A stretch of DNA of 64,000 nt from Micromonospora peucetia (GTDB taxonomy: Bacteria > Actinomycetota > Actinomycetes > Mycobacteriales > Micromonosporaceae), in the NCBI RefSeq assembly GCF_900091625.1, contig NZ_FMIC01000002.1:6014001-6078000 (forward strand), given 5' to 3'. The position numbers were made by a program, and so were the translations under genes. The notes beneath the pieces were generated by a model. That model did not search any database. It was not told the origin of the DNA and saw only the letters and a program-made list of their open reading frames with translations. Shown one piece after another: positions 24,798-33,999 of this stretch. Numbering within the stretch: the first letter of the stretch is position 1; every line of letters begins with the position of its first letter.

Positions 24798-25834
24798 CAG
24801 AACCTCAGCACCACTTGAAGGACGTCATCCGCACCGCGGTCGAGCAGCGCCAGCGCGTCGGCCACCGCGCTCGCGTCGACGACGTGGCTCACCAGCGGCA
24901 GCGGGTCGACGCTGCCCTCGGCCACCAGGTCCATGAAGGTGTGTGCGACGCGGGCCCCGGTCCACCGGCCGGCCATGCCGGGTGCCGGGGTCGGCCCGGA
25001 CACCTGGGCCGCCACCAGCTGGATCCGGTTGTGGTGGAACTCCTCACCGAGGCCGAGCCCGTCGGCCTGCCCCTGGTAGAAGCCGGCGGCCACGACGCGG
25101 CCGGCGTGGGCGGTGGAGCGGATCGCCTCGTGCAGCGCCGGGTACGCCCCGGACAGTTCCAGGCAGACGTCCGCGCCCCGGCCGCCGGTGGCCCGGCGCA
25201 GCACGGCCGCAGCCGACTCGGTGCCCGCGTCGACGCCGAGGCGGGCGCCGAGTCGGCCGGCGTGCGCCAGCCGGGCGGGCACCCGGTCGACGGCGACCAC
25301 CCGCGCGCCGGAGAGGGCGGCGAGCCGGGTGGCGAGCAGCCCGATGACGCCCTGCCCGAAGACCGCGACCCAGTCGCCCAGATGCAGGTCGCCGGCGAGC
25401 ACCGCGGTGAGGGCGACCGCCCCGGGACGGGCGAAGACCGCCGCGAGCGGGTCCAGCCCGACGGGTAGCGGATGCACCGTGTCGGCGGGCACGACCGCCT
25501 CGGCGCGGTGCCCCCAGATGCCCCAGACGACCTGCCCGGCCCGCCGGTCGGCCACATCGGGCGCGACCTCGGCGATCTCGCCGACCTCCTCGTAGCCGAA
25601 GCCCACCAGCGGGTACGGCACGGAGGTCTGTCGGGGCACGAACATCCGGCTGATGTCGTCCCAGTCCTTGCTCAGCCGGGGATTGCTGCCCCGGTAGAGG
25701 GTGAGTTCCGTGCCGGCCGAGATGCCGGAGTAGCAGGTGCGGATCCGGACCTGGCCGGGGCCGAGCGGATCCCGGGGGCAGGGCTCGAGGCTGATCCGTC
25801 GGGGCCCGGCGAGTGAGACAACCCAGTTGACCAT
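24797..25834 (-). CDS. Medium-chain dehydrogenase/reductase family oxidoreductase
   Basis: This 345-residue MDR protein has an N-terminal GroES-like half (YSGISAGTELTLYRG, VGFGYEEVGEI) and a Rossmann half (DWVAVFGQGVIGLLATRLAA). The usual zinc-binding Cys/His residues are absent in the positions I can identify, as in bacteriochlorophyllide dehydrogenase-like members, so zinc catalysis is unlikely. It probably oxidises or reduces a sugar or polyol using NAD(P). The start is ATG at 25834. It is first in the operon with the isomerase and glycosidase and divergent from the ABC importer. Confidence 0.88.
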   Translation of the reverse strand: MVNWVVSLAGPRRISLEPCPRDPLGPGQVRIRTCYSGISAGTELTLYRGSNPRLSKDWDDISRMFVPRQTSVPYPLVGFGYEEVGEIAEVAPDVADRRAGQVVWGIWGHRAEAVVPADTVHPLPVGLDPLAAVFARPGAVALTAVLAGDLHLGDWVAVFGQGVIGLLATRLAALSGARVVAVDRVPARLAHAGRLGARLGVDAGTESAAAVLRRATGGRGADVCLELSGAYPALHEAIRSTAHAGRVVAAGFYQGQADGLGLGEEFHHNRIQLVAAQVSGPTPAPGMAGRWTGARVAHTFMDLVAEGSVDPLPLVSHVVDASAVADALALLDRGADDVLQVVLRF

Positions 25835-25950
25835 GAGTCACATCCCGGTAGCACTGGGCTCCATCGTAGGCAAAAAATCGGCATATGTCTTGTAATTGAT
25901 CTATCGAAGGCGTTGAATCCCTTCTATACCCTTCGAGAGGAGTGCCACCG

Positions 25951-27345
25951 ATGTCAGCACCTCCGATGCGGATACTCGCCGCCACCCTGATCCTCGCAGT
26001 CACCGGGGCCGGCCTGCTGGCCTGCGGCGACGACGGATCCAACAGCAACAGCAGGAAAATCACCGTGTGGAGCCTGGAGGACGTGGCCGACCGGGTCACC
26101 GCCACCAAGGCGATCATCGCGGACTTCACCGCCAGCACCGGCATCGCCGTCGACCTGGTCACCGTCAACGAGGACCAGTTTCCCGCCCTGATCGCCTCCA
26201 GCGCCGCCGCCGGCGAGTTGCCCGACGTGGTCGGCTCGGTGCCGCTCGCCGGCGTCCGCACCCTCGCCGGCAACGAACTGCTGCACCCCTCGGCGAACGC
26301 GGAGGTCGTCGAGAAACTCGGCCGGCAGACCTTCTCGCCGCGGGCCCTGGAACTGACCGCCGACGACGGGAAGCAGCTCGCCGTGCCCAGCGACGGCTGG
26401 GGCCAACTGCTCGTCTACCGCAAGGACCTGTTCGCCGCCGCCGGGCTGCCCGCCCCCGACACGTACGAGAGGATCGCCGCCGCCGCGACGAGACTCAACA
26501 CCGGCGGCGTCGCCGGCATCACCGCCGCCACCGCCCCCGGCGACGTGTTCACCCAGCAGTCCTTCGAACACCTGGCGCTGGCCAACAACTGCCAGCTCAC
26601 CGACGACTCCGGGGCCGTACGGCTGGACTCCCCGGAGTGCGTCGAGGCGTTCCGGTTCTACGGCGACCTGATGCGCACCAGCTCGGTCCGGGGCGCGCAG
26701 GACGTCGACACCACCCGGGCCACCTACTTCGCCGGCAGGGCGGCCATGCTGGTCTGGTCGCCGTTCATCCTCGACGAGCTGGCCGGCCTGCGGAACGACG
26801 CCAAGCCGACCTGCCCGCAGTGCCAGGCCGACCCGGCGTTCCTGGCGAAGAACAGCGGCTTCGTCACCGCGCTCAAGGGCCCGAACGGCACCGCGCCGGC
26901 CCAGTACGGCGAGATCAACTCCTGGGCGGTGCTCGACGGCGCCGCCACCGAACCGGCGACGTCCTTCGTGGAGCACCTGCTCGGCGACGCGTACCCGCAC
27001 TGGTTCGGCATGTCCCCCGAGGGCCGCTTCCCCGTCCGCAGGGGCACCGCGGTCGAGCCGGAGAAGTTCCTCACCGCATGGAACGCCAGCCAGGCCGGGG
27101 TCGACACCCGCAAGCCACTCGCCGAGGTCTACGGCGACGAGGTGCTCGCCGGCCTGCGCGGCAGCCCCGACACCTTCCGGCGCTGGGGCCTCACCCAGGG
27201 CCAGGGCAAGCTCGTCGGCGCGATCCTCGGCGAGCTGCCGGTGCCCAAGGCGCTGACCGACGTGGTCGCCGGCAAGACCGACGCCGCCTCGGCCGCCCGG
27301 CGGGCGAAGAAGGACGTCGAGGCGATCAAGGCGGGCGTCAATTGA
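25951..27345 (+). CDS. ABC transporter carbohydrate-binding lipoprotein
   Basis: This 464-residue extracellular solute-binding protein (family 1) has a lipoprotein signal: a hydrophobic stretch then GAGLLACG with Cys25 as the lipidated residue. The mature protein starts ITVWSLEDVADRV and has AVPSDGWGQLLVYRKDLFAA and AAMLVWSPFILDEL, typical of oligosaccharide binders. It should deliver sugar to the two permeases encoded next. ATG at 25951 has GAGAGGAG 8 nt upstream; a GTG at 25942 is less likely. Its stop overlaps the permease TTG start. No ATPase gene is in the operon; a shared MsiK-type ATPase elsewhere would be usual. Confidence 0.92.
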   Translation: MSAPPMRILAATLILAVTGAGLLACGDDGSNSNSRKITVWSLEDVADRVTATKAIIADFTASTGIAVDLVTVNEDQFPALIASSAAAGELPDVVGSVPLAGVRTLAGNELLHPSANAEVVEKLGRQTFSPRALELTADDGKQLAVPSDGWGQLLVYRKDLFAAAGLPAPDTYERIAAAATRLNTGGVAGITAATAPGDVFTQQSFEHLALANNCQLTDDSGAVRLDSPECVEAFRFYGDLMRTSSVRGAQDVDTTRATYFAGRAAMLVWSPFILDELAGLRNDAKPTCPQCQADPAFLAKNSGFVTALKGPNGTAPAQYGEINSWAVLDGAATEPATSFVEHLLGDAYPHWFGMSPEGRFPVRRGTAVEPEKFLTAWNASQAGVDTRKPLAEVYGDEVLAGLRGSPDTFRRWGLTQGQGKLVGAILGELPVPKALTDVVAGKTDAASAARRAKKDVEAIKAGVN

Positions 27346-28304
27346 CCACCGCCCCACCGGGCACCGACCGCTCCCCCGCCCGGGAGCGACCGGCCCCGGC
27401 CCGCCGCCGCAGACCGCCGACCCTGCGCCGGCGCGAGTCCCGCGCCGGGCTCGCGCTGGTCGCCCCGACCCTGCTCGTCGTGATCGCCGTGATCGGCATA
27501 CCCATCGTCTGGACCGTCGTGCTGGCCTTCCAGCGGGTCCGCCTGGCCACACTGCGCCGCACCGGGCTGTTCGGCGAACTCACCATGGACAACGTCGAGC
27601 GGGTGCTGAACACCCCCGGCTTCGCCGACACGCTCTGGACCACCCTGGTCTACAGCGTGTCCAGCACCGCCGGCTCGATCCTGCTCGGCCTGGTGGCGGC
27701 GCTGGTCGTCCGCCGGCCGTTCCGGGGTCGCACCCTGGTGCGCGCGTCGATGCTGCTGCCGTACGTGGCGCCGGTGGTCGCGGTCACCTTCGTCTGGCAG
27801 GTGATGCTCGACCCGCAGCTCGGCATCGTCAACGACTGGGGCCGCCGGTTCCTCGGCTGGGACACCCCGGTGCCGTTCCTGTCCCAGGAGTCGACCGCCC
27901 TGGCCACGGTCATCGCCTTCGAGGCGTGGCGCTACTTCCCGTTCGCCTTCCTGTTCCTGCTCGCCCGGCTCCAGGCGGTCCCCGGTGAGCTGGAGGAGGC
28001 GGCCCGGGTCGACGGGGCCACCCCCACCCAGCGGTTCCGGCACATCCTGCTGCCGCAACTGTTGCCGGTGATCGGTCTGCTGGGCGTGCTGCGGTTCATC
28101 ATGACGTTCAACAAGTTCGACGACGTCTACCTGCTCACCGGCGGGGCCGCCGGCACCGAGGTGGTCAGCGTCCGGGTCTACGAGTTCCTGACCGCGCGTA
28201 CCGACGTCGGCGCGGCGGCGGCGCAGGCGGTCGTACTCGCCGTGGTGCTCATCGTGTTCGTGCTGGTGTACCTGCGCTTCTTCGGCGGACGGAGGGACGG
28301 CTGA
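27342..28304 (+). CDS. ABC transporter sugar permease, MalF/UgpA type
   Basis: This 320-residue inner-membrane permease has six helices and the EAA loop EEAARVDGATPTQRFRHILL near residue 220, which docks the ATPase. A cytosolic Arg/Pro-rich N-terminus of about 37 residues precedes TM1 (ALVAPTLLVVIAVIGIPIVW). It begins at TTG 27342, overlapping the binding-protein stop by 4 bp, and its own stop overlaps the next permease start. Together they form the importer channel. Confidence 0.92.
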   Translation: MTTAPPGTDRSPARERPAPARRRRPPTLRRRESRAGLALVAPTLLVVIAVIGIPIVWTVVLAFQRVRLATLRRTGLFGELTMDNVERVLNTPGFADTLWTTLVYSVSSTAGSILLGLVAALVVRRPFRGRTLVRASMLLPYVAPVVAVTFVWQVMLDPQLGIVNDWGRRFLGWDTPVPFLSQESTALATVIAFEAWRYFPFAFLFLLARLQAVPGELEEAARVDGATPTQRFRHILLPQLLPVIGLLGVLRFIMTFNKFDDVYLLTGGAAGTEVVSVRVYEFLTARTDVGAAAAQAVVLAVVLIVFVLVYLRFFGGRRDG

Positions 28305-29170
28305 TGGACCGGGACCGGATCGAGACGGTGGGCCTGCGCTGGCTGCGCCGGCTGGTGATCGCCGCGTTCCTGCTGGTCACCGTCTTCCCCTTCTACTACA
28401 TGCTGGTGCTCTCGGTGCGCCCGATCGAGCGGCTGCTGCTCGACCCCGGCTCGCTGGTCGTGGGCCTCAGCGAGCTGACCTTCGACACGTACGCCGAGGT
28501 GGTCCGGGCCGTCGACGACGGCGGCCAGGGCTTCCTCACCCTCATGCGCAACAGCGGCCTGGTCGCCGTCACGGCGACCCTGCTCACCCTGGCCGTGGCG
28601 ATCCCCGGCGCGTACGCGGTCGCCCGGCTGCGGTTCTTCGGCCGGCGGCAGGTCGACTTCCTCTTCCTGGCGGTCTACCTGTTCCCGTCGATCGTCATCG
28701 CGATCCCGCTCTTCGTGGTCTTCACCCGCGCCGGGCTGCGCGGCTCGCTGCTCGGCCTGGTGCTGGTCTACATCTCGCAGACCCTGCCGGTCTCGGTCTA
28801 CATGCTGCGCAACTACTTCGAGACGATCCCGGTCAGCCTGGAGGAGTCGGCCGCGATCGACGGCGCCGGGCGGCTCGGCATCATCCGCCGGGTCAGCCTC
28901 CCCCTCGCCGCGCCGTCGATCATGGCCGTCGCCCTGTACGCCTTCATGATCGCCTGGAACGAGTTCCTCTTCGCCCTGCTCTTCCTGGTCGACAAGCCGC
29001 ACCGGTGGACGGTGTCGCTGGGGTTGGCGCAACTGTCGGACGGGGTGGAGGTGCCGAAGACGGTGCTGATGGCTGGTTCGGTGCTCCTCACCCTGCCCAT
29101 CGTGATCCTCTTCTTCGCCAGCGAACGCCTGCTCACCGAGGGGCTCACCAGCGGTGCGGAAAAGGGCTGA
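28304..29170 (+). CDS. ABC transporter sugar permease, MalG/UgpE type
   Basis: This 288-residue permease has six helices and the EAA motif EESAAIDGAGRLGIIRRVSL near residue 185. It reads MLVLSVRPIERLL after TM1 and ends with a MAGSVLLTLPIVILFFASERL helix, trimmed here to its hydrophobic core. It overlaps the previous permease by one base pair of the ATGA junction and is the last gene of the importer operon. The combined locus should import a sugar then processed by the divergent glycosidase, isomerase and dehydrogenase. Confidence 0.92.
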   Translation: MDRDRIETVGLRWLRRLVIAAFLLVTVFPFYYMLVLSVRPIERLLLDPGSLVVGLSELTFDTYAEVVRAVDDGGQGFLTLMRNSGLVAVTATLLTLAVAIPGAYAVARLRFFGRRQVDFLFLAVYLFPSIVIAIPLFVVFTRAGLRGSLLGLVLVYISQTLPVSVYMLRNYFETIPVSLEESAAIDGAGRLGIIRRVSLPLAAPSIMAVALYAFMIAWNEFLFALLFLVDKPHRWTVSLGLAQLSDGVEVPKTVLMAGSVLLTLPIVILFFASERLLTEGLTSGAEKG

Positions 29171-29208
29171 GCCGGGCGGGGTTGCCGCACGGTGGGCGCT
29201 GACCGAGG

Positions 29209-29811
29209 ATGTGCCGGGTGGATGTCTCCCCTGACGCGGTCGTCGGCGACCCGCCCACCGCGGCCCCGCCCGCTGTCGACGTGCTACGCGACGTGGAGCC
29301 GGGCGACCTCGACGCGTACGTGCGGATGCGCTGCGATCCGGCCGTGATGGCAGAGCTGGGCGGCCCGCAGCCGCGTGAGCGCGTAGCCGCCCAGCTTCGG
29401 CGGGACCTCGAAACCGTCCGGGACGGCAGCGCCTGGATCAAAATGATCATCCCCGGCGGCGCCGCGCAGGTGGCCGGGACGGTGACGTTGTACTCCCACG
29501 CGGGAATCTCCGAGATCGGCTGGATGGTCGCCCCGGAGTTCCAGGGCAGAGGCCTGGCGGGAAGAGCCGTCCGTGCGGTGCTCGACCTGGCCCGGGCGGA
29601 CGGCCGATGGGGTCCCATCCACGCCTTCCCGGCCACGACCAATGCCGCGTCGAACGCCATCTGCCGATCGGGCGGATTCGCCTTCGTCGGTGCGGAGCAG
29701 ACGGCCTTCGGCGGACGCCTCTTCCGCACCAACCACTGGGTCATCGACCCGTCGGCCCAGCCTGACGGCTCGTCGGCAGGACGTCCACGCGGCGACGTCG
29801 TGCCGGCCTGA
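29209..29811 (+). CDS. GNAT family N-acetyltransferase
   Basis: This 200-residue protein contains the acetyl-CoA site VAPEFQGRGLAGRAVRAVLD near residue 107 and FPATTNAASNAICRSGGFAF, a common GNAT end. It probably acetylates an amine group of a small molecule or protein; nothing shows which. The ATG at 29209 follows CCGAGG at short spacing. It is 38 bp downstream of the ABC operon but the spacing and lack of overlap argue for weak or no coupling. Confidence 0.85.
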   Translation: MCRVDVSPDAVVGDPPTAAPPAVDVLRDVEPGDLDAYVRMRCDPAVMAELGGPQPRERVAAQLRRDLETVRDGSAWIKMIIPGGAAQVAGTVTLYSHAGISEIGWMVAPEFQGRGLAGRAVRAVLDLARADGRWGPIHAFPATTNAASNAICRSGGFAFVGAEQTAFGGRLFRTNHWVIDPSAQPDGSSAGRPRGDVVPA

Positions 29812-29908
29812 CCAGGCACGGCTTCGCCGGCCCGAGTCGCCGACAGGGGCGTTCCCGCCGTCCGCCCCACCGCCGCGGGACCGTTGGGAACCCGGCTACG
29901 GTGACGGC

Positions 29909-30514
29909 ATGGGAAACCCGACCCGATGGCAGACCGAGACCGGTCCGGAGCACTCGCAGTGGTACATCGACCGGTTCCGCCGGCTGGCCGCCGAGGGGGC
30001 CGACCTGGCCGGCGAGGCCCGGCTGCTGGACGCGATCGTCCCGCCCGGGTCCCGGATCCTCGACGCCGGCTGCGGCACCGGCCGGGTGGGCGCGGCGCTG
30101 GCCGCCCGGGGCCACACCGTGGTCGGGGTGGACGCCGACCCGGCGCTGGTGGAGGCCGCCCGCGCCGACCACCCGGGCCCCCGCTGGCTGGTCGCCGACC
30201 TGGCCGAGCTGGACCTGGCGGCGGACGGCGAGCCGGAACCCTTCGACGCGGCGGTCGTCGCCGGCAACGTGCTGGCCTTCGTCGCCCCCGGCACCGAGCC
30301 GGAGGTGCTCCGCCGGATCGCCGCCCACCTGCGCCCCGACGGCGTGCTGGCGGTCGGCTTCGGCACCGACCGGGGCTACCCGCTGACCGGGTTCGACGCC
30401 GACACCCTCGCCGCCGGCCTGCGGCTGGAGCACCGCTTCGCCACCTGGGATCTGCGCCCGTGGCGCGACGACGCCGACTTCGCCGTCACCGTGCTGCGTC
30501 GCCCCGCCGACTGA
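29909..30514 (+). CDS. Class I SAM-dependent methyltransferase
   Basis: This 201-residue methyltransferase has motif I (ILDAGCGTGRVGAALAARGH), motif II (VVGVDADPALVEAA) and motif post-I regions, followed by FDAAVVAGNVLAF. It lacks a recognisable substrate domain. The ATG at 29909 is preceded by GGTGACGGC and no strong ribosome binding site; the upstream sequence ends the acetyltransferase 97 bp before. It converges with eccB across a repeat-bearing 162-bp gap. Confidence 0.87.
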   Translation: MGNPTRWQTETGPEHSQWYIDRFRRLAAEGADLAGEARLLDAIVPPGSRILDAGCGTGRVGAALAARGHTVVGVDADPALVEAARADHPGPRWLVADLAELDLAADGEPEPFDAAVVAGNVLAFVAPGTEPEVLRRIAAHLRPDGVLAVGFGTDRGYPLTGFDADTLAAGLRLEHRFATWDLRPWRDDADFAVTVLRRPAD

Positions 30515-30580
30515 GCCTCCCCCGCCGGCTGAGCCCAGCCGTCGGCTGAGCCCGAGCCGCCAGCGCCGCCGGTGCCGGCT

Positions 30581-30641
30581 GCCGGTGCTGGCCGCCGGTG
30601 CTGGCCGCCGGTGCTGGCCGCCGGTGCTGGCCGCCGGTGCC
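30581..30641. repeat. Tandem 13-bp repeat
   Basis: The unit GCCGGTGCTGGCC occurs four times in succession (30581-30632) followed by a partial fifth, in the convergent gap between the methyltransferase and eccB. The unit is itself near-palindromic. Such repeats vary in copy number between strains and could form structures at the transcript ends. Confidence 0.85.
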
Positions 30642-30676
30642 GCCCCATCGGGGTCGCGGGGCCCGGACCGGGCCGC

Positions 30677-32068
30677 TCAGGCGGGGGCGGCGACGACCCG
30701 CGCAGCCGCCGGGTCGAGCGTGGCGCCGGCGGGCACCAGGGCGACCAGGCTGGCCGGCAGCCGCACCGGCCGGACGTCGCGGTAGCCGAGCATCCCGAGC
30801 ACCTCACCGCCGGCCAGCACGTACCGCCGGCCCAGGTCGGTGACCACGGAGACCGAGCCGCCGGACGCGCCGGGCGCCGCGGCAGCCTCGACCACCGCTC
30901 CCCGGCCTGGCTGCACCACGACGTGGTCGGCGCGCACGCCGCCCCCGGCCGTCGGGGCGGTACGCGGCGCGGCGGCCAGGTCGGGCAGCCGGACGTCGAG
31001 CCGGACCTCCGCGACGCCGCCGTCGTCGCCGACCCGCGCGCACAGTCCCGCCCCGTCGGCGACGGCCAGCCGGGGCGGTGCGGTCGGTGGGGCGGTCGGC
31101 CCGGTCGGGGCCAGGTCGGGCAGCTTCGGCAGCGCCGCGAACCGCCCGAGCGTGATCGGTTCCGGTTCGCCCTGGCCGGTGCGGGCCAGCAGCAGGCCAG
31201 CCTGCAACTCGGTGATGCCGGCCAGGCCGTCGCGCAGCGCGACCGCGTACTGCCGGCCACCGCCGGAGTTGCGCACCAGGTAGACGTCGCCGACCCGCGC
31301 CCCGGACACCCGCGCGGAGCGTTCCCCCTGCGCGGGCAGGGCCAGCGGGGCGAGGTCGGCGCCCGCGGGCAGGCTGTTGAGCAGGGCCGGGGCCACCGGC
31401 ACCGCGCGGGCCCGGGTGGCCGCCAGGGCGGCCAGCACCCGGTTGGGATCACGCACCAGGTAGCGACGCTGGTGCCAGACGAGGTGCAGCCCGCCGTCGG
31501 GGTCACGCAGCAGCAGCGCGTCCTCGCCCAGTGCCCGGCCCCCACCGGCGGTCACGCCGATCAGCAGCGCCGAGCGGGGCACCGACCGGTCGGCCTCGGC
31601 GGCGGCCACGGAGCAGACCGTCCACGGCGTGGTGGACAGCCGACCGCTGGCCGGCAGCGAGTCGGGGGCGTCGGCGATGCCCAGCGGCAGCCCGCGCGGC
31701 ACCCCGTCGATGGCCCGACGGGAGACCAGCACCGTCTTCGGCCGCTCCGCGCCGATGATCAGCAGGGCCGACGCGTAGTTGAGCACCGGGTGCAGCTTCT
31801 GCTCCCGGAAGACGAACCGGGCGCCGGACTCCTTCTCCACGATCACCGCGCCCGGGTCGCGCCATGTCTTGCCGCCGCCCCCGGTGAAGAGGCCGTAGAG
31901 GGCGAAGCCGCCCAGGCCGATGGCGGCGACCAGCACGCTGGCCAGGCCAGCGCCGGCCAGCCGCCGGAACGGCGACTGCACCGGGTCGGTCTCCCGCATG
32001 ACCAGGGCGGCGACCGCCCGCTGGACGGTGAACTGGTACGAGTGCAGCTGGTCCTGCCGCGACGGCAT
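30677..32068 (-). CDS. eccB: Type VII secretion protein EccB (orphan)
   Basis: This 463-residue EccB homologue begins MPSRQDQLHSYQFTVQRAV, a conserved start, has one transmembrane helix near 42-62 (GLASVLVAAIGLGGFALYG), then a large extracytoplasmic region with WRDPGAVIVEKESGARFVF, LHPVLNYASALLI and two cysteines (WTVCSVA and GLCARVG). EccB forms part of the ESX inner-membrane complex. No other ESX gene (eccC, eccD, eccE, mycP, esx) is nearby, so it is either a stand-alone paralogue or separated from its partners. Confidence 0.92.
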   Translation of the reverse strand: MPSRQDQLHSYQFTVQRAVAALVMRETDPVQSPFRRLAGAGLASVLVAAIGLGGFALYGLFTGGGGKTWRDPGAVIVEKESGARFVFREQKLHPVLNYASALLIIGAERPKTVLVSRRAIDGVPRGLPLGIADAPDSLPASGRLSTTPWTVCSVAAAEADRSVPRSALLIGVTAGGGRALGEDALLLRDPDGGLHLVWHQRRYLVRDPNRVLAALAATRARAVPVAPALLNSLPAGADLAPLALPAQGERSARVSGARVGDVYLVRNSGGGRQYAVALRDGLAGITELQAGLLLARTGQGEPEPITLGRFAALPKLPDLAPTGPTAPPTAPPRLAVADGAGLCARVGDDGGVAEVRLDVRLPDLAAAPRTAPTAGGGVRADHVVVQPGRGAVVEAAAAPGASGGSVSVVTDLGRRYVLAGGEVLGMLGYRDVRPVRLPASLVALVPAGATLDPAAARVVAAPA

Positions 32069-32149
32069 GGGGTCCCTTCCGGTGGGGCGGTCGGGGCACA
32101 GGATAAGCGTTCCGTCGATGCCCCGAGGACCCTGCGTCGCGGCGGCAGG

Positions 32150-33163
32150 TCACGGGCGCAGGATCAGTCGGATCGGGTTGCCCTGCTTGGCGTGCACCCG
32201 CCGTACCGCCTCCTCCGCGTCGGCCAGCGGCAACACGTCGCTGATCGACGCCGACAGGTCGAGCCGCCCCTGCCGGACCAGGGACACCAACTGCTCGACG
32301 TGCTCGGACTCGGAGCCGTAGTGGCCGAGCACCGCCTGCTGGAAGTAGTTGAACGGGCTGTCCGACGCGATGGTGACCGGTTTGTTGGCGATGCCCGCCA
32401 GCACCAACCGGCCCCGACGCCCGAGCACGGCCAACGCCTGTTCCCGTACGGCGGTCACCCCGGCGAAGTCGAACGCCACGTCCAGCCCCCGCCCGCCCGT
32501 CAATTCCAGCACGGCGTCGCGGAACGCGGGGTCGGCCGGGTCGAGCACCGCGTCGGCCCCCAGGGCCACCGCCCGGTCCCGTGCCGCCGCCAGCGGCTCC
32601 ACCGCGATCACCGGGGCCGCGCCGACCAGGCGCAGCAGCTGCACGGCGTGTGCGCCCAGGCCGCCCACGCCCCACACCCCGACCGCCTCGCCGGGGCGGG
32701 TCCGCGCGGTGTCCGTCACCGCCGCCCAGGGGGTGGAGACCGCGTCGGGGATGATGCAGGCCTGCTCGAAGGGCAGGTCGTCCGGGATCGGCACCAACGT
32801 GTCCTGGCTGGCCACGGCGTACTCGGCCCAACCGCCGTCGTAGTCGACGCCCCGGGTCAGCACCGTGCCGCGCCGGTCCCGCTCCCCCGCCTGGAGCAGC
32901 ACCCGCTGGCCGGGTTCCCAGCCCTCGACGTCGTCGCCGAACGCGTCAACGACCCCGGCGACCTCGTGCCCCAGCGTCACCACGTCGCCGGGCAGGTAGA
33001 GCGGGGTGAGGATGCCGTCGATCAGGTGCACGTCGGAGAGGCAGACCCCGGCCGCCTCGACCCTGATGCGCACCTGCCCGCTCGCCGGCTCGGGCACCGG
33101 CACCGACTCCATCCGCAGCGCCCGCTCCGCCAGGTGCAGCCGTCCGGCCAGCATGTCCGCCAC
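32150..33163 (-). CDS. Zinc-type alcohol dehydrogenase family protein
   Basis: This 337-residue MDR oxidoreductase has a catalytic site Cys in GVCLSDVHLIDG, the GHE motif in VTLGHEVAGVVDAFG, and a Rossmann motif VGVWGVGGLGAHAVQLLRL. The structural-zinc lobe with four cysteines is missing: the equivalent segment is ERDRRGTVLTRG, so it binds at most one zinc. It likely oxidises an alcohol with NAD(P)+. I favour the GTG start at 33163, which has GGGAGGA 7 nt upstream. It is divergent from the spermidine synthase-like gene. Confidence 0.88.
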   Translation of the reverse strand: MADMLAGRLHLAERALRMESVPVPEPASGQVRIRVEAAGVCLSDVHLIDGILTPLYLPGDVVTLGHEVAGVVDAFGDDVEGWEPGQRVLLQAGERDRRGTVLTRGVDYDGGWAEYAVASQDTLVPIPDDLPFEQACIIPDAVSTPWAAVTDTARTRPGEAVGVWGVGGLGAHAVQLLRLVGAAPVIAVEPLAAARDRAVALGADAVLDPADPAFRDAVLELTGGRGLDVAFDFAGVTAVREQALAVLGRRGRLVLAGIANKPVTIASDSPFNYFQQAVLGHYGSESEHVEQLVSLVRQGRLDLSASISDVLPLADAEEAVRRVHAKQGNPIRLILRP

Positions 33164-33285
33164 TGTGCGTCCTCCCTGCCCGGCCCCGGCCGGGGCCCTC
33201 GACAGGCACGCATACCCGGCAGCGCGGCAGGAATGCGCGTGCCGGCGGCCGGGGCCCGCAACGCCTGCGGGTAGCATCCGGGCCC

Positions 33286-33999
33286 GTGGGCGTGCGATTC
33301 GAGGAACTGGCCTGGCGGGAGACCCCGATCGGCCTCATCAGCCTGCGCCGGCGCCGCGACCCGTCGCTCGGCGTCGAGGTGTACGAGGTCAAGCTCGACG
33401 ACGAGTTCCTGATGTCCAGCCTCTTCCCCGTCGCGGAGATCGAGCTGGCCCGACTGGGCCTGGCCCCGCTGGCCGGGCAGGGGCTCGACGTGGTCGTCGG
33501 CGGCCTCGGCCTCGGCTACACCGCCCGCACCGCCCTCGAGGACGACCGGGTCGCCTCGCTGCTGGTGGTGGAGGCGATCGAGGACGTCATCGACTGGCAT
33601 CGCCGGGAGTTGCTGCCCTTCGCCGCCGGGCTGGCCGCGGACCCGCGTACCCGGTTCGTGCGCGCCGACTTCTTCGCCGCCGTCGCCGACGGCACCGGCT
33701 TCGACCCGCAGGACCCGGCGCGGCGGTTCCACGCCGTGCTGCTCGACGTGGACCACTCGCCGCGCAACGTGCTGCACCCCGGCCACGCCGCCTTCTACAC
33801 CCCCGACGGACTGCGCCGCCTCGCCGCCCACCTGCACCCGGACGGGGTGTTCGCCCTCTGGTCGGACGACCCGCCCGATCCCGACTTCGAGGCGACCCTC
33901 GCCGCGGTGTTCCGGACCGCGCGGACGCACGTCGTCCCGTTCGCCAACCCGCTGACCGGCGGGGAGTCGGCCAACACCGTCTACGTCGCCCAGCGCTGA
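33286..33999 (+). CDS. Spermidine synthase-like protein
   Basis: This 237-residue protein belongs to the spermidine/spermine synthase fold (SAM-type Rossmann). It has LDVVVGGLGLGYTARTALED as the nucleotide loop, LLVVEAIEDVIDWH as the acidic loop and FHAVLLDVDHSPRNVLH. It lacks the N-terminal tetramerisation strand domain of true spermidine synthases, so the reaction is uncertain; it may be a methyltransferase-like enzyme. The GTG start at 33286 has no obvious ribosome binding site. Its downstream 800 bp are gene debris. Confidence 0.82.
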   Translation: MGVRFEELAWRETPIGLISLRRRRDPSLGVEVYEVKLDDEFLMSSLFPVAEIELARLGLAPLAGQGLDVVVGGLGLGYTARTALEDDRVASLLVVEAIEDVIDWHRRELLPFAAGLAADPRTRFVRADFFAAVADGTGFDPQDPARRFHAVLLDVDHSPRNVLHPGHAAFYTPDGLRRLAAHLHPDGVFALWSDDPPDPDFEATLAAVFRTARTHVVPFANPLTGGESANTVYVAQR

